From: Methyloceanibacter stevinii
GTDB lineage: Bacteria > Pseudomonadota > Alphaproteobacteria > Rhizobiales > Methyloligellaceae
NCBI RefSeq assembly: GCF_001723355.1
Contig: NZ_LPWE01000013.1
Location: 248,001 to 312,000 of the forward strand
DNA length: 64,000 bases
Direction: 5' to 3'
Position numbers and translations under genes: made by a program. The notes under the pieces are model-generated. The model searched no databases. It saw only the letters and a program-made list of their open reading frames with translations, and was not told the origin of the DNA. Below are positions 25,751 to 35,635 of this stretch, in pieces (within the stretch, counting starts at the first letter, position 1; every line of letters begins with the position of its first letter).

Positions 25751-28637
25751 CTAGCCGCGCGACCACCAGCCCTTGCGCTGGGGCACGGGCTCCTTGTCGC
25801 CCTCGCTCTCGATGCGAATTTCGGGCGCGGGCTCGGACGCGACCGGCTCGTCACGCGACGATGCGATGCTGAGCGCGGGTTCCGTCTCGCGCGCCGGGGG
25901 CTCGGCCTGTTGTTCGGCGAGATCCTCGTCTGGCTCGTCGGCGTTTGTCTCGGCAACATACCCGCTGTCCGAGACCTCACGAACCGGCGTGTCCTCGGAA
26001 GTGGTGTCATCCGTTGGCGCGTCGTCGCCTTGCTGGTCATCTTCCCGCGTTTCCGCATTGAGCGCGGCAACGGGTGCAGCACTTTTGTCGGCGGTCTCCG
26101 CGTCCGCGGAGTCCGTCTCGGCGTCGGCGACGGCCTCGTCACCTTGGCCATCCTGCTGATCGGGCGATTGCTCCGCGGCATTGCGCTGACCGCGTCCGCG
26201 TCCGCGTCGGCCGCCACGGCGGCCTCTGCGGCGTGATTTACGGGGCTGCTGCTCGGAATCGCCCTCAGCTGCTTCGTTGTCCGAACCGCTGGCCACGGCT
26301 TCGTCGTCCTCGGACGACGCCTCGCTCGTCTGGCCCTCAGTGTCGCCATCACTTTCGCCGCGGCCACGGCCGCGCCGGCGCGCGCGAGCGCCGCTTGCCG
26401 GACTCGCCGTCGCCGTCTTCGGATTTTGCACCCTCTTCGCGATGATGCGCCCAATCCATATGGATCACGGCGCTGTCGCCGGTTGCCGGGCCGCCTTCCG
26501 TCGATCGCTCGATGACGAACTGCGGAATATGGAGGTCCTTGTCGGCCTCGACGGTGATGGGCACGCTGTAACGTGCTTCGATGTCCTTCAGATGCGCGCG
26601 CTTCTGATTGAGAATGTAGAGCGCAACATCTACCGCGGTGGTGGCACTCAGCGGCACGACACCGTCGGTGATCAGGCGGTCTTCGATCGAACGCAGAATG
26701 TCGAGCGCGACCGACTCCACCGAGCGCACGATGCCGGTGCTTGGCACATGGCGCAGGCATTGGTCGAGCCTTCCAGAACGCCGGTCCGCAGGCGCTGGCG
26801 TGACATCTCCAAGAGGCCGAAGGCGCTGATGCGTCCAACCTGGATGCGCGCCCGGTCGTTCTTCAGCGCGTCTTTCAAGCGACGTTCGACTTGCCGGTTG
26901 TTGCGCCGCTCATCCATGTCGATGAAATCGATCACGATGAGACCTGCCAGGTCGCGCAAGCGCAGTTGCCTCGCGATCTCTTCGGCCGCTTCCATATTGG
27001 TCTTGAGCGCGGTGTCCTCGATATTGTGCTCGCGGGTTGCCTTGCCCGAGTTCACGTCGACGGCCACCAAGGCTTCGGTTTGGTTGATGACGATGTAGCC
27101 GCCGGACCGGAGCGTCACTTGCGGTGAGAACATCGCCGCCAATTGCCGCTCGACCTGATACCGGATGAAGATCGGTTCGGGCTCCTTGTAGGGCTTCACG
27201 TTCTTGGCATGGCTCGGCATGAGCATGCGCATGAAGTCCTTGGCCTCCCGGTAAGCGTCGTCACCGGCAACCAGAACCTCGTCGATATCCTTGTTGTAGA
27301 GATCGCGGATCGAGCGCTTGATCAGGCTGCCTTCCTCGTAAACGAGGGCAGGGGCCGTCGAACCCAAGGTGAGATCGCGGACCGTCTCCCATAGGCGCAG
27401 GAGGTAGTCGTAGTCGCGTTTGATTTCGGTCTTGGTCCGCTGGGCGCCGGCCGTGCGGATGATCAGCCCCATTCCTTCCGGCACCTCGAGTTCGCCTGCG
27501 ATCTCGCGCAGACGCTTCCGGTCCGTCGGTTGGGTGATCTTGCGGGAGATACCGCCGCCCCGCGCCGTATTCGGCATCAGGACCGTGTAACGACCCGCAA
27601 GAGAAAGATACGTGGTCAGCGCTGCGCCCTTATTGCCGCGCTCTTCCTTCACCACCTGAACCAGAATGATCTGGCGGCGCCGAATGACTTCTTGGATCTT
27701 ATAAGGACGGCCGCGTCTGCGGCGAGCACGTTCGGGCAGTTCCTCGAGCGCATCCTCTGAGCCGACCGACTCGACGCGATCCTTGGCTGACCTGCGGCGG
27801 CTGCCGCGCTCGTCGTCGCCGTCGTCGTCTGTGTCGTCATCGTCATCGGACTGGTCGTCGTCGAAATCCTCGTCGTCGTCGTCGGAATCCTCGTCCGAGT
27901 CTTCGCCGTGATCGGTGTCCGCATCGACGTCGTCTTCGTCGGCCGCGTCCTCGTCAGTGGATTCCGGCTTACGTGCCTCGACGGCATTCTCGTCAGATAC
28001 GTCTTTGCCCCGCGGCGCCTCATCGGCGTCGCCAGCCTCGGCATCCTCTTCCTGGGCCGGGGGCTCGGCGGGCTCGGAGACTTCGTGAGTTAGTTCAGAG
28101 GCCTCTAGTTGGATGTCGGAGCCGTCATTGTCGTCGCGCGGCGTCGTATCGACTCGTCATCGTCGTCGAACTCGAATGTGGCAATCGGAAGCGCGTCCGC
28201 GGGGGATGCTTCTTCGTCTGCCGCCGTTTCCTGCTTGCGAGTCTCTCTACGAGGTTCGCCACGACCGCGGCCACGGCGCCGGCGCCCGCGCCGCGTCCGC
28301 CGTTCGACGCGGCGTCGTCCTCCGCAGCCTCCTCGGCGGAGGCGCGGCTTTGCTCGGCGGCCTCCTCTTCGAGGAGCGCTTGGCGATCCGCAACCGGGAT
28401 CTGATAATAATCAGGATGAATCTCAGAAAATGCCAAGAAACCGTGCCGGTTTCCGCCGTAATCGACGAACGCGGCTTGGAGAGACGGCTCTACTCGCGTG
28501 ACTTTTGCGAGATAGATATTGCCTCTTAGCTGTTTTTTACTTGCGGATTCGTAATCAAATTCCTCGACACGATTTCCCTTTACGACGACCCGGGTCTCCT
28601 CCGGATGCGCCGCATCGATAAGCATCTTGTTTGCCAT
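25751..28637 (-). CDS. rne: Ribonuclease E (about four apparent single-base frameshifts)
   Basis: About 963 residues after repair. It is the endonuclease that starts mRNA decay and rRNA/tRNA processing and scaffolds the degradosome. Order: MANKMLIDAAHPEETRVV; the first half of the S1 domain (NIYLAKVTRVEPSLQAAFVDYG); a long inserted linker, first Arg/Gly-rich, then an Asp/Glu run (TDEDAADEDDVDADTD...); the second S1 half (IILVQVVKEERGNKGAALTTYL); the DNase I-like catalytic core (VAVDVNSGKATRE, VIDFIDM); the Zn-link CAMC; and an acidic/Arg-rich tail ending WWSRG. Breaks lie near 28290, 28138, 26741 and 26380, all in G/C-rich runs and each repaired by one added base. An essential enzyme would hardly tolerate these, so error is likely. 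Confidence 0.93.
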
Positions 28638-29285
28638 GTTGTATGTTCTCCGCCGCGCGGCGTTCGGCGGTGAACGGCGTCAGCCGTTTCGCCGGGCCCG
28701 GGCCTAAGGGCCGCGCGGACCTAATGTCAGTCGTCCATGAATCCAGGCGATGCCCCGCCGAGAGCCCGTCTGCGGGGCTTCGGGGAGCGGACTGTGTCAG
28801 CCGCCGAGCATAAAGGGGCAATGGGAAAGCACCGTGATTACGGTAGCTTATCTGGCCGCCCTGACTCTGCATCGCGATTTCCTAAGTGGCCGCAATTAAA
28901 ACGCTGCGGCCCGTTCTGTGCTAAGGCGGCACATATTCCTTTAATTGCCGCCGCATTCCTGCGTCAGAGCCGCTTTTTCTAGGCCCGACGCGCCAAATTG
29001 GTTCTGCCCGTCCCGCCGATCAGCGTCCAAGGGCTTCAGACTCATTGACATGAGTCACCCACTATTAGGGTGTTGCCGGGATATTTGGCAAGTGCCGTCA
29101 GTCAGATCGGCCCTCCGTCACAACGGACGCTTAACCAGGCGTGGTTAATATTTGGGTCCTATCGAGGACCGAGTTTGGGCACCACGTGGCCGCAAAAAGG
29201 TCCCCGTAGCCGCTCAACGTGAACGAAACGGCGCTCGTCGCGTTTGGTGCGCAAGGTGGAGTTCGAGTAGGTCAAGTAGGACGAA
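28638..29285. other. Long divergent intergenic region between rne and amiC
   Basis: 648 bases without a gene. The part next to rne is GC-rich with possible hairpins, as expected for the long 5' leader through which RNase E controls its own mRNA in other bacteria. A TTGACA lies at 29045-29050 toward amiC but has no good -10 at the right distance. Nothing else is identifiable. Confidence 0.45.
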
Positions 29286-30527
29286 ATGCGCATCATGCGA
29301 CACTTGGCGGGGAGAGCACTGGCGTTGCTTCTGGCGCTCCCCATCGGAGTCCTTGCGTTGGCGGCCGCGAGTCAATCCGCAATGGCCGAGCGCGGAGCGG
29401 TCGCGCAAGACGCGCGTCTCGCCGGGGACCGCGAGCGCACACGGTTCATTGCCGACCTATCCAAGAAAGTGGATGTGAGCGTATTCGCGCTCGGCAATCC
29501 CTACCGGGTGATTGTCGACGCTGCGGACGTCAGCTTCCAGATGCCGGACGGAATCGGGAACGAGCAGCGCGGCCTCGTCACGGCCTTTCGCTACGGCTTG
29601 TTCGCACCCGGCAAGTCGCGCATCGTTTTGGATATCAGCGGTCCGTTCTTGATCGATCGCTCCTTCGTGCTCGGCGCGCGCGACGACCAGCCGGCGCGGC
29701 TTGTAATCGACCTCGTGCCGACGGACGAGAAGACCTTCCTGGCAAAGCAGCAGGAGCAGCGCAGCAAGGCGGCGGAGTCGGACCCAACCCCCGTTCCATT
29801 GGCCATTGCGCCGTCGGGCGATGAAAAACCCGTCGTGGTCTTGGATCCCGGTCACGGTGGTGTCGATCCTGGCGCCAAGAGCGCCAACGGGGTTCAAGAG
29901 AAGGACGTGGTTCTGGAGTTCGCCAAGCGGCTGAGGAAAAAACTGGAGGCCACGGACCGCTATCACGTCTTCATGACGCGCGACGACGACACGTTTCTGC
30001 CGCTGAAGGAGCGGGTCAAATACGCCCGGGAGAAGGGCGCCGGCTTGTTCATCTCACTTCATGCCGACTACTTTCCGACCGAGATCGACGACGTGCGGGG
30101 CGCCACGGTCTTCACGCTCTCCGAGGAAGCGAGTGACGAAGAGGCGAGAGCCCTGGCCGCCAAGGAGAACTTCTCGGACGCGATTGCCGGTGTGGAGCTT
30201 CCGAAGGACTCCGACGAGGTCGCCACGAATATCCTGATCGATCTGGCCCAGCGCGAGACCAACAATCGTTCGGTGGTAATGGCCCGTTCCATCGTGGGAG
30301 AACTGGCCGCCAAGGGCAGGCTTCACACCAAGCAGTTGCGCTCCGCAGGCTTCCGGGTTCTCAAGGCGCCGGATGTCCCGTCGGTCCTCTTGGAACTCGG
30401 CTTCCTGTCGAATGAGGAGGACGAGAAACAGCTCACCTCCGAGGTCTGGCGCGAGCGCATGGCGGGGGCCATCAGCGCCGCGGTCGACAATTATTTCAAG
30501 AAGCGCCTCGCCCGGGCCCCGTTCTAG
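29286..30527 (+). CDS. amiC: N-acetylmuramoyl-L-alanine amidase, AmiC type with AMIN domain
   Basis: 413 residues. Signal peptide (ALALLLALPIGVLALAAASQSAMA), then an AMIN domain that targets septal peptidoglycan (VDVSVFALGNPYRVIVDAADV), then the Amidase_3 zinc hydrolase: VVVLDPGHGGVDPGAKSANG with a His ligand, QEKDVVLEFAKRL with Glu, LFISLHAD with His, and LLELGFLSN with the catalytic Glu. It splits cell-wall stem peptides during division. An AGGA stands just before the ATG at 29286. It is followed by a class A PBP gene on the same strand (114-base gap), a standard pairing. Confidence 0.96.
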   Translation: MRIMRHLAGRALALLLALPIGVLALAAASQSAMAERGAVAQDARLAGDRERTRFIADLSKKVDVSVFALGNPYRVIVDAADVSFQMPDGIGNEQRGLVTAFRYGLFAPGKSRIVLDISGPFLIDRSFVLGARDDQPARLVIDLVPTDEKTFLAKQQEQRSKAAESDPTPVPLAIAPSGDEKPVVVLDPGHGGVDPGAKSANGVQEKDVVLEFAKRLRKKLEATDRYHVFMTRDDDTFLPLKERVKYAREKGAGLFISLHADYFPTEIDDVRGATVFTLSEEASDEEARALAAKENFSDAIAGVELPKDSDEVATNILIDLAQRETNNRSVVMARSIVGELAAKGRLHTKQLRSAGFRVLKAPDVPSVLLELGFLSNEEDEKQLTSEVWRERMAGAISAAVDNYFKKRLARAPF

Positions 30528-30641
30528 CGCTCGCAATCCCCGGATTCCACGGGACTATTGCGTTTTGTTGCCATATTCTTGGTTAGGTTGAAGTTGGGAA
30601 TCCCGCCGGTTTGGCAGGCGGGTCAAAATAGTAGAGCTCAC

Positions 30642-33272
30642 ATGGACATCACGGCACCGGTAAAGCCCCCTAAACAGGGGAAAAAGAAGAAGCGCGGCGG
30701 GTTTTTCCTGCGGCTCTTGGGCTTTGTCTTTGCCGCGTGCATGATCCTGTCTATCGCTGTCGCGGGCGCGGTCGCCTTTGTCCTGTGGAAGGTGTCCCAG
30801 GAATTGCCCGACTACGAGAATCTCGCCCGGTACGAGCCGCCGGTCATGACGCGTATTCACGCCGATGACGGACGCCTCATTGCCGAGTATGCGCGGCAGC
30901 GGCGCATCTACGTTCCGATCACGGCGATTCCGAAGCGGGTCATCGATGCGTTCCTGTCCGCCGAGGACAAGAATTTCTATCAGCATGGCGGCTTGGATAT
31001 TCAAGGTATCGTTCGCGCGCTCGTCGCCAACCTCAGCGCCATGCAGTCGGGTGGCGGCGGCAAGCAGGGCGCTTCGACCATCACCCAGCAGGTCGCTAAG
31101 AACTTCCTGCTCACGAGCGATCAGAACATCGAACGCAAGCTGAAGGAGGCGATCCTCGCTATCCGTATCGAGCGTGCCTTCACGAAAGACCAGATCCTCG
31201 AGCTCTATCTCAACGAGATCTATCTCGGCGGCGGCGCCTACGGCGTCGCGGCCGCGGCGCAGCGCTATTGGGACAAGGCGCTCAACGAACTCACGCTGGA
31301 AGAGGCGGCCTATCTGGCCGTGCTACCGAAGGCGCCCAGCCGCTACCATCCCATCAAGCACCAGAAGCGTGCTCTTGCCCGCCGTAACTGGGTTATCGAC
31401 CGGATCGTCGAGAACGGTTATGCGACGCCTGAAGAGGGCGAGGCCGCCAAGGCAAAACCGCTTACCGTCCTTGCCAAAAGATACGGCCCGCGCATTCACG
31501 CCTCGGAGTATTTCGCCGAGGAAGTCCGCCGCGAAATTCTGGACCGTTTCGGGGAAGACAAGCTCTACGGCGGCGGGTTCTCGGTCCGCACGTCGCTCAA
31601 TCCGCGCATGCAGGCGATTGCGCGCGAAGCGCTCGTGGATGGGCTGACGCGATACGACCGCGCCAACGGCGGCTGGCGCGGCCCGGAAAAGAAGATCGAG
31701 ATCTCGGGAGACTGGGGCAAGACCCTCGCCGACATTCCGGTGTGGAGCGATATCGAACCATGGCGGCTCGCGGTCGTCCTCGAGGTGAACAACAACGACG
31801 CGAAGATCGGGCTGCGCCCTGGCCGCGACAAGCAGGGCCAGTTGCTCACGGAACGTGAGACCGGCACCATCCCCGCAGCGCAAGTTCGGTGGACCAGAAA
31901 GCCGATCAAGTCGGCCCTGAAGCCTGGTGACGTCGTCTACGTGGCCCCGGTCGAGGCAAAGCCGAAGAAGGACGACGAGGGCGAGGCGTCGGAAGAGACG
32001 GTCGCTACGACGGTACCCGGGGAATGGTCGCTTCAGCAGGTTCCCAAGGTCAGTGGCGCGCTCGTGGCGATGGACCCGCATTCGGGCCGCGTTCTGGCCA
32101 TTGCCGGCGGATTCAGCTTCCACCAAAGCCAGTTCGACCGAGCCACCCAGGCACTGCGGCAGCCGGGCTCTTCGTTCAAGCCGCTCATCTATCTAACGGC
32201 ACTGGACAACGGCTATGCGCCGAACAGCGTCATTCTCGACGGCCGCATCTGCGTGAGCCAAGGCCGAGGCATGCCGCCCTGGTGTCCTAAGAACTATTCC
32301 GGCGGCGGGGCTGGCCCCTCGACGCTGCGCCGGGGCATCGAGAAGTCGCGGAACCTGATGACCGTGCGTCTGTCGCGGGATATCGGGATGCCGGTCATCG
32401 CTGAATATTCGCGGCGGTTCGGCGTCTACGACAATCTGATGCCGGCGCTGTCCATGTCTCTTGGCGCGGGTGAGACCACGCTTCTGCGTATGGTGACGGC
32501 CTATTCGATGATTGCGAACGGCGGCAGGAAGGTCGAGGCGACCTTCATCGACCGTATCCAGAATCGCTACGGGCGGACCATTTGGAAACACGACAAACGC
32601 GACTGCAACGGATGCGCGGCGCGGGAATGGACGAGCCAGGCGGAGCCCGAGCTTGTCGAGGTCAATGAGCAGATCGTTGATCCGATCGCCGCTTACCAGA
32701 TGGTCGGTATCATGGAGGGCGTCGTCACCTCCGGTACCGCCCGGCGTCTGGTTTCTCTCAAGCGGCCTATCGCCGGCAAGACGGGCACGACCAACAACTA
32801 CAAGGACGCCTGGTTCATCGGCTATACGCCGGACCTCGTCGTCGGCTCCTATGTTGGATACGACCAGCCGAAGCCCATGGGCCGAAGCGCGACGGGCGGC
32901 GGTCTCGCGGCGCCGATTGTGAAGCAGTTCTTCGAAGAGGCTTTGGAAGGCGTGCCGCCGAAACCGTTCCGCGCGCCGGAGGGCACGGTCATGGTGCCTG
33001 TGAACCATCAGACCGGCCTGCCGGCCCGGAAGGGACAAGCGGGAACGGTCATGGAAGCATTCAAGCCGGAGCAGGTTTCCGCCTCGGCCGCCGCCGCGGC
33101 ACAGGGGGCTCAGAACGGTGAAGGCGGGCAGGGAGAGTCCTTCCCGAACTATCCAGCGGCAGCCGCAGCGCCCGCCGCTGCGCAGCAGCAGGCCGCGAGC
33201 CCGCCGCCGGCCGCAGCGCCGCAGCCGCAACGCCGCCGCCAGCAGCGACGCGGGTTTTTCGGGCGCTTCTGA
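30642..33272 (+). CDS. mrcA: Penicillin-binding protein 1A (bifunctional transglycosylase/transpeptidase)
   Basis: About 876 residues from the ATG at 30642, placed so that the short basic N-terminus precedes a single membrane anchor (LGFVFAACMILSIAVAGAVAFVLW). GT51 motifs: SAEDKNFYQHGGLD, GASTITQQVAKNF, RKLKEAILAIRIE and NEIYLGGGAYGV. Transpeptidase motifs: the SxxK Ser in QPGSSFKPLIYL, SRN in KSRNLMTV and KTGTTNNYKDAWF. An OB-like domain lies between. The C-terminus is an Ala/Pro/Gln-rich tail ending in basic residues. It builds cell wall at the inner membrane, next to amiC. Confidence 0.96.
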   Translation: MDITAPVKPPKQGKKKKRGGFFLRLLGFVFAACMILSIAVAGAVAFVLWKVSQELPDYENLARYEPPVMTRIHADDGRLIAEYARQRRIYVPITAIPKRVIDAFLSAEDKNFYQHGGLDIQGIVRALVANLSAMQSGGGGKQGASTITQQVAKNFLLTSDQNIERKLKEAILAIRIERAFTKDQILELYLNEIYLGGGAYGVAAAAQRYWDKALNELTLEEAAYLAVLPKAPSRYHPIKHQKRALARRNWVIDRIVENGYATPEEGEAAKAKPLTVLAKRYGPRIHASEYFAEEVRREILDRFGEDKLYGGGFSVRTSLNPRMQAIAREALVDGLTRYDRANGGWRGPEKKIEISGDWGKTLADIPVWSDIEPWRLAVVLEVNNNDAKIGLRPGRDKQGQLLTERETGTIPAAQVRWTRKPIKSALKPGDVVYVAPVEAKPKKDDEGEASEETVATTVPGEWSLQQVPKVSGALVAMDPHSGRVLAIAGGFSFHQSQFDRATQALRQPGSSFKPLIYLTALDNGYAPNSVILDGRICVSQGRGMPPWCPKNYSGGGAGPSTLRRGIEKSRNLMTVRLSRDIGMPVIAEYSRRFGVYDNLMPALSMSLGAGETTLLRMVTAYSMIANGGRKVEATFIDRIQNRYGRTIWKHDKRDCNGCAAREWTSQAEPELVEVNEQIVDPIAAYQMVGIMEGVVTSGTARRLVSLKRPIAGKTGTTNNYKDAWFIGYTPDLVVGSYVGYDQPKPMGRSATGGGLAAPIVKQFFEEALEGVPPKPFRAPEGTVMVPVNHQTGLPARKGQAGTVMEAFKPEQVSASAAAAAQGAQNGEGGQGESFPNYPAAAAAPAAAQQQAASPPPAAAPQPQRRRQQRRGFFGRF

Positions 33273-33382
33273 CCGTCGCCTGAACGCATCGGCTACAATC
33301 CGATGATATGAGAGATCGCGGGCGCGGACCGGTTCCGCGCGCGCTTTTGTTTCACGAACCAACAAGACATCACGAGGGTAAG

Positions 33383-34502
33383 ATGCGAGCCGAAACCGAG
33401 GCGCTTGTTAACGAGATCAAAGAGTCGCTCTCCTTGTTGCGGAGGCATCTTTGACCCGGACCAAGCCAGGGCACGCCTGACGGAGCTCGACCGCGAAGCC
33501 GAAGATCCGGATTTCTGGAACGACGCGGCGCGCGCACAAGGGCTCATGCGCGAACGCCAGCAGCTCGAGGCCGCACTCGCCGCCTACGACAGCATCCAGG
33601 CAGAACTCGACGACAATCTGACGCTTGCCGCGCTCGGCGAGGAAGAGGGCGACGAGAGCATCGTCACCGAGGCCGAGGACTCCTTGCGTAAGCTGCGCCA
33701 GGAGGTGCACAAGCGGGAGGTCGAGGCGCTGCTGTCGGGCGAGGCCGACGCAAACGATGCGTATGCGGAGATTCACGCCGGCGCGGCGGGTACGGAGAGC
33801 CAGGACTGGGCCCAAATGCTGGAACGCATGTACATGCGTTGGGCCGAGAACCGCGGCTACAAGGTCGAGCTGATCGGCGAAAGCCCCGGGGAAGAAGCGG
33901 GGATCAAGTCGGCAACCGTTCTGATCAAGGGGCTCAATGCCTATGGCTGGCTCAAGACGGAATCCGGGGTGCACCGCCTGGTGCGCATCTCGCCGTTCGA
34001 TTCCAATGCGCGCCGTCACACCAGCTTCGCCTCAGTTTGGGTCTATCCGGCGATCGACGATGCGATCGAGATCGAGATCGAGGATAAGGACGTCCGGATC
34101 GACACGTATCGTGCGTCGGGGGCGGGCGGTCAGCACGTCAATACGACGGACAGCGCCGTGCGCATTACCCATGTTCCGACCGGCATCGTGGTTCAGTGCC
34201 AGAACGAACGGTCGCAGCACAAGAATCGCGCCACCGCGTGGTCGATGCTCCGTGCACGTCTCTACGAGGCAGAACTCAAGCGCCGCGAAGAGGAAGCGAC
34301 GGCCTCAGCCGCATCCAAATCCGAGATCGGCTGGGGGCACCAGATCCGCTCGTACGTGCTGCAGCCCTACCAGTTGGTGAAGGATTTGCGCACGGGCGTG
34401 GAGAACACGAACCCGCCGGCGGTTCTCGACGGAGACATCGACGGCTTCATCGAGGCGGCTCTGGCGGAGCGGATCAACACCGACGCCAAAACGAGCGCCT
34501 AA
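33383..34502 (+). CDS. prfB: Peptide chain release factor 2, with programmed +1 frameshift
   Basis: It reads UAA and UGA stops. Translation starts at the ATG at 33383 (GAGGGTAAG upstream), reaches an in-frame TGA at codon 24 (33452-33454) and continues in the +1 frame to 34502, giving about 372 residues. Motifs: the codon-reading SPF (RISPFDSNARRH) and the catalytic GGQ (GAGGQHVNTTDSAVRI) typical of RF2. The frameshift region matches the E. coli design exactly (see the site entry). The gene is not broken. It is convergent with bactofilin across a strong terminator. Confidence 0.97.
33441..33455 (+). promoter_or_regulatory. RF2 programmed frameshift signal
   Basis: The sequence GGAGG-CAT-CTT-TGA-C contains a Shine-Dalgarno-like GGAGG three bases before the slip codon CTT (33449-33451), then the TGA stop and C. 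This is the same layout as E. coli prfB. Ribosomes pause at the poorly read TGA-C when RF2 is scarce and slip by +1, so RF2 controls its own level. Confidence 0.95.
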
Positions 34503-34522
34503 AGGCAAATACGAAAATGAAG

Positions 34523-34556
34523 AAGCCGTGGACGGGAGACCCCGCCCACGGCTTCG
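34523..34556. terminator. Strong hairpin between convergent prfB and bactofilin genes
   Basis: A 14-15 bp stem GAAGCCGTGG-A-CGGG / CCCG-CCCACGGCTTC with one mismatch and a short loop lies 21 bases after the prfB stop and 32 bases after the bactofilin stop on the other strand. No long T run follows in either direction, but place and stability suggest termination of both. Confidence 0.7.
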
Positions 34557-34587
34557 GAATCGCTCAGAGCCAAGTTCGCCGCGACGA

Positions 34588-35127
34588 CTACTCGGCGGCG
34601 TTGCTCGAGAAAGGATTGCCCGCGGACGGGGCGGGTGCGTTGTGGCCGGCACTAGAGGAATCCGCCACCAGCGGGTCCTCGGACCGGCGCGACTTACCTT
34701 CGAAGTAGGCGCCTTGCTCGATCGCCAGGCTCTGATGATAGATGTCGCCCTCGACATGGGATTGGGACTGAAGGCTCACACGCAGGCCCCGGATGGATCC
34801 CAGAACCTTCCCGCGGATGACGACGTCCTCGGCGATAACCGAACCGTCGACTTGGGCCTTGTCGCCCAGGAGCAGCGAGCCGCAATGAACGTCGCCCTTG
34901 ATCTGACCGTCGACTTGAATCTCACCCTTCGATGAGACGTTTCCCTCGATCGTGAGGTCCTCGCCGATGATGGATGGGATCATCTTGCCCATTGCCGGGG
35001 CCGCTGGCTTCGGCTGGGGCGACGGCCGCTCGGTGAACGGCGACGATTTGGATTCCGGAGCGGGGCTGGGCCGTTCGCCACCCAGCTTGGCCATTGGACT
35101 GCTCGGCTCAGGTTTCTTTGTGAACAT
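34588..35127 (-). CDS. Bactofilin family cytoskeletal protein
   Basis: 179 residues from the ATG at 35127, chosen for its GAGGGGGAG ribosome site; an upstream in-frame extension lacks one. A Pro/Ser-rich N-terminal tail leads to the bactofilin beta-helix (SIIGEDLTIEGNVSSKGEIQVDGQIKGDVHCGSLLLGDKAQVDGSVIAEDVVIRG), then a short disordered C-terminus. Bactofilins polymerise without nucleotide at the inner membrane and help place cell-wall enzymes, e.g. in stalk or bud formation. The M23 peptidase often found beside bactofilins is absent here. Confidence 0.93.
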   Translation of the reverse strand: MFTKKPEPSSPMAKLGGERPSPAPESKSSPFTERPSPQPKPAAPAMGKMIPSIIGEDLTIEGNVSSKGEIQVDGQIKGDVHCGSLLLGDKAQVDGSVIAEDVVIRGKVLGSIRGLRVSLQSQSHVEGDIYHQSLAIEQGAYFEGKSRRSEDPLVADSSSAGHNAPAPSAGNPFSSNAAE

Positions 35128-35635
35128 CGCTGGGTTCTCCCCCTCAAAACGCGTGACGCAACGCGAAATACAACCCGGCATTCGGGCCCACACAACCAAA
35201 ACCGTTACGCCCATAGATAATCGCTATGACAGCGTAGACGGCCAAGGCGCAACACCCTGTTGCTCCGTAAACATTATCGTTTCCGGCCTGTCTTGTCATG
35301 TTGCTTGTCATGGGCTTGCGCTAGGGTATGTCCTGTTCTGCTTAGAGCTTGATTCGCCTTGGTTTAGCCGATTTTGAACCATCTTAATCCAACGAGACCT
35401 TAGAGCGTTGCCCCGCGCACATGGCAACGACACGCTTGCGTCGGCGCGCGTGCCGGACACGTTTCCTCGTACCGGAAATCCGAGACAGCCGGGGGACAGA
35501 TCGCCTTGGCTCGATGGCCTGGATGCGCACCGGGCAGAGAATGCGATCTTGTGGAGGCGATGGATGCGAAACAGCGTTCCTCACTCGAAGAGCGCGGCAT
35601 GGAGGCCCCGGCACGTCATTGGGGTCCGTGACTGA
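35128..35635. other. Divergent intergenic region between bactofilin and DUF3971 genes
   Basis: 508 bases. A small open frame (35560-35631, 23 codons, GGAGG immediately ahead) ends five bases before the DUF3971 start. It could be a leader peptide or a misread N-terminus, but I cannot support it. An AT-richer patch near 35260-35400 is the likely promoter area; no clear boxes are seen. Confidence 0.4.

Noticed and set aside
33452-33454. In-frame stop in prfB as evidence of a pseudogene
   Set aside because: It is the conserved programmed frameshift stop with its GGAGG and CTT.
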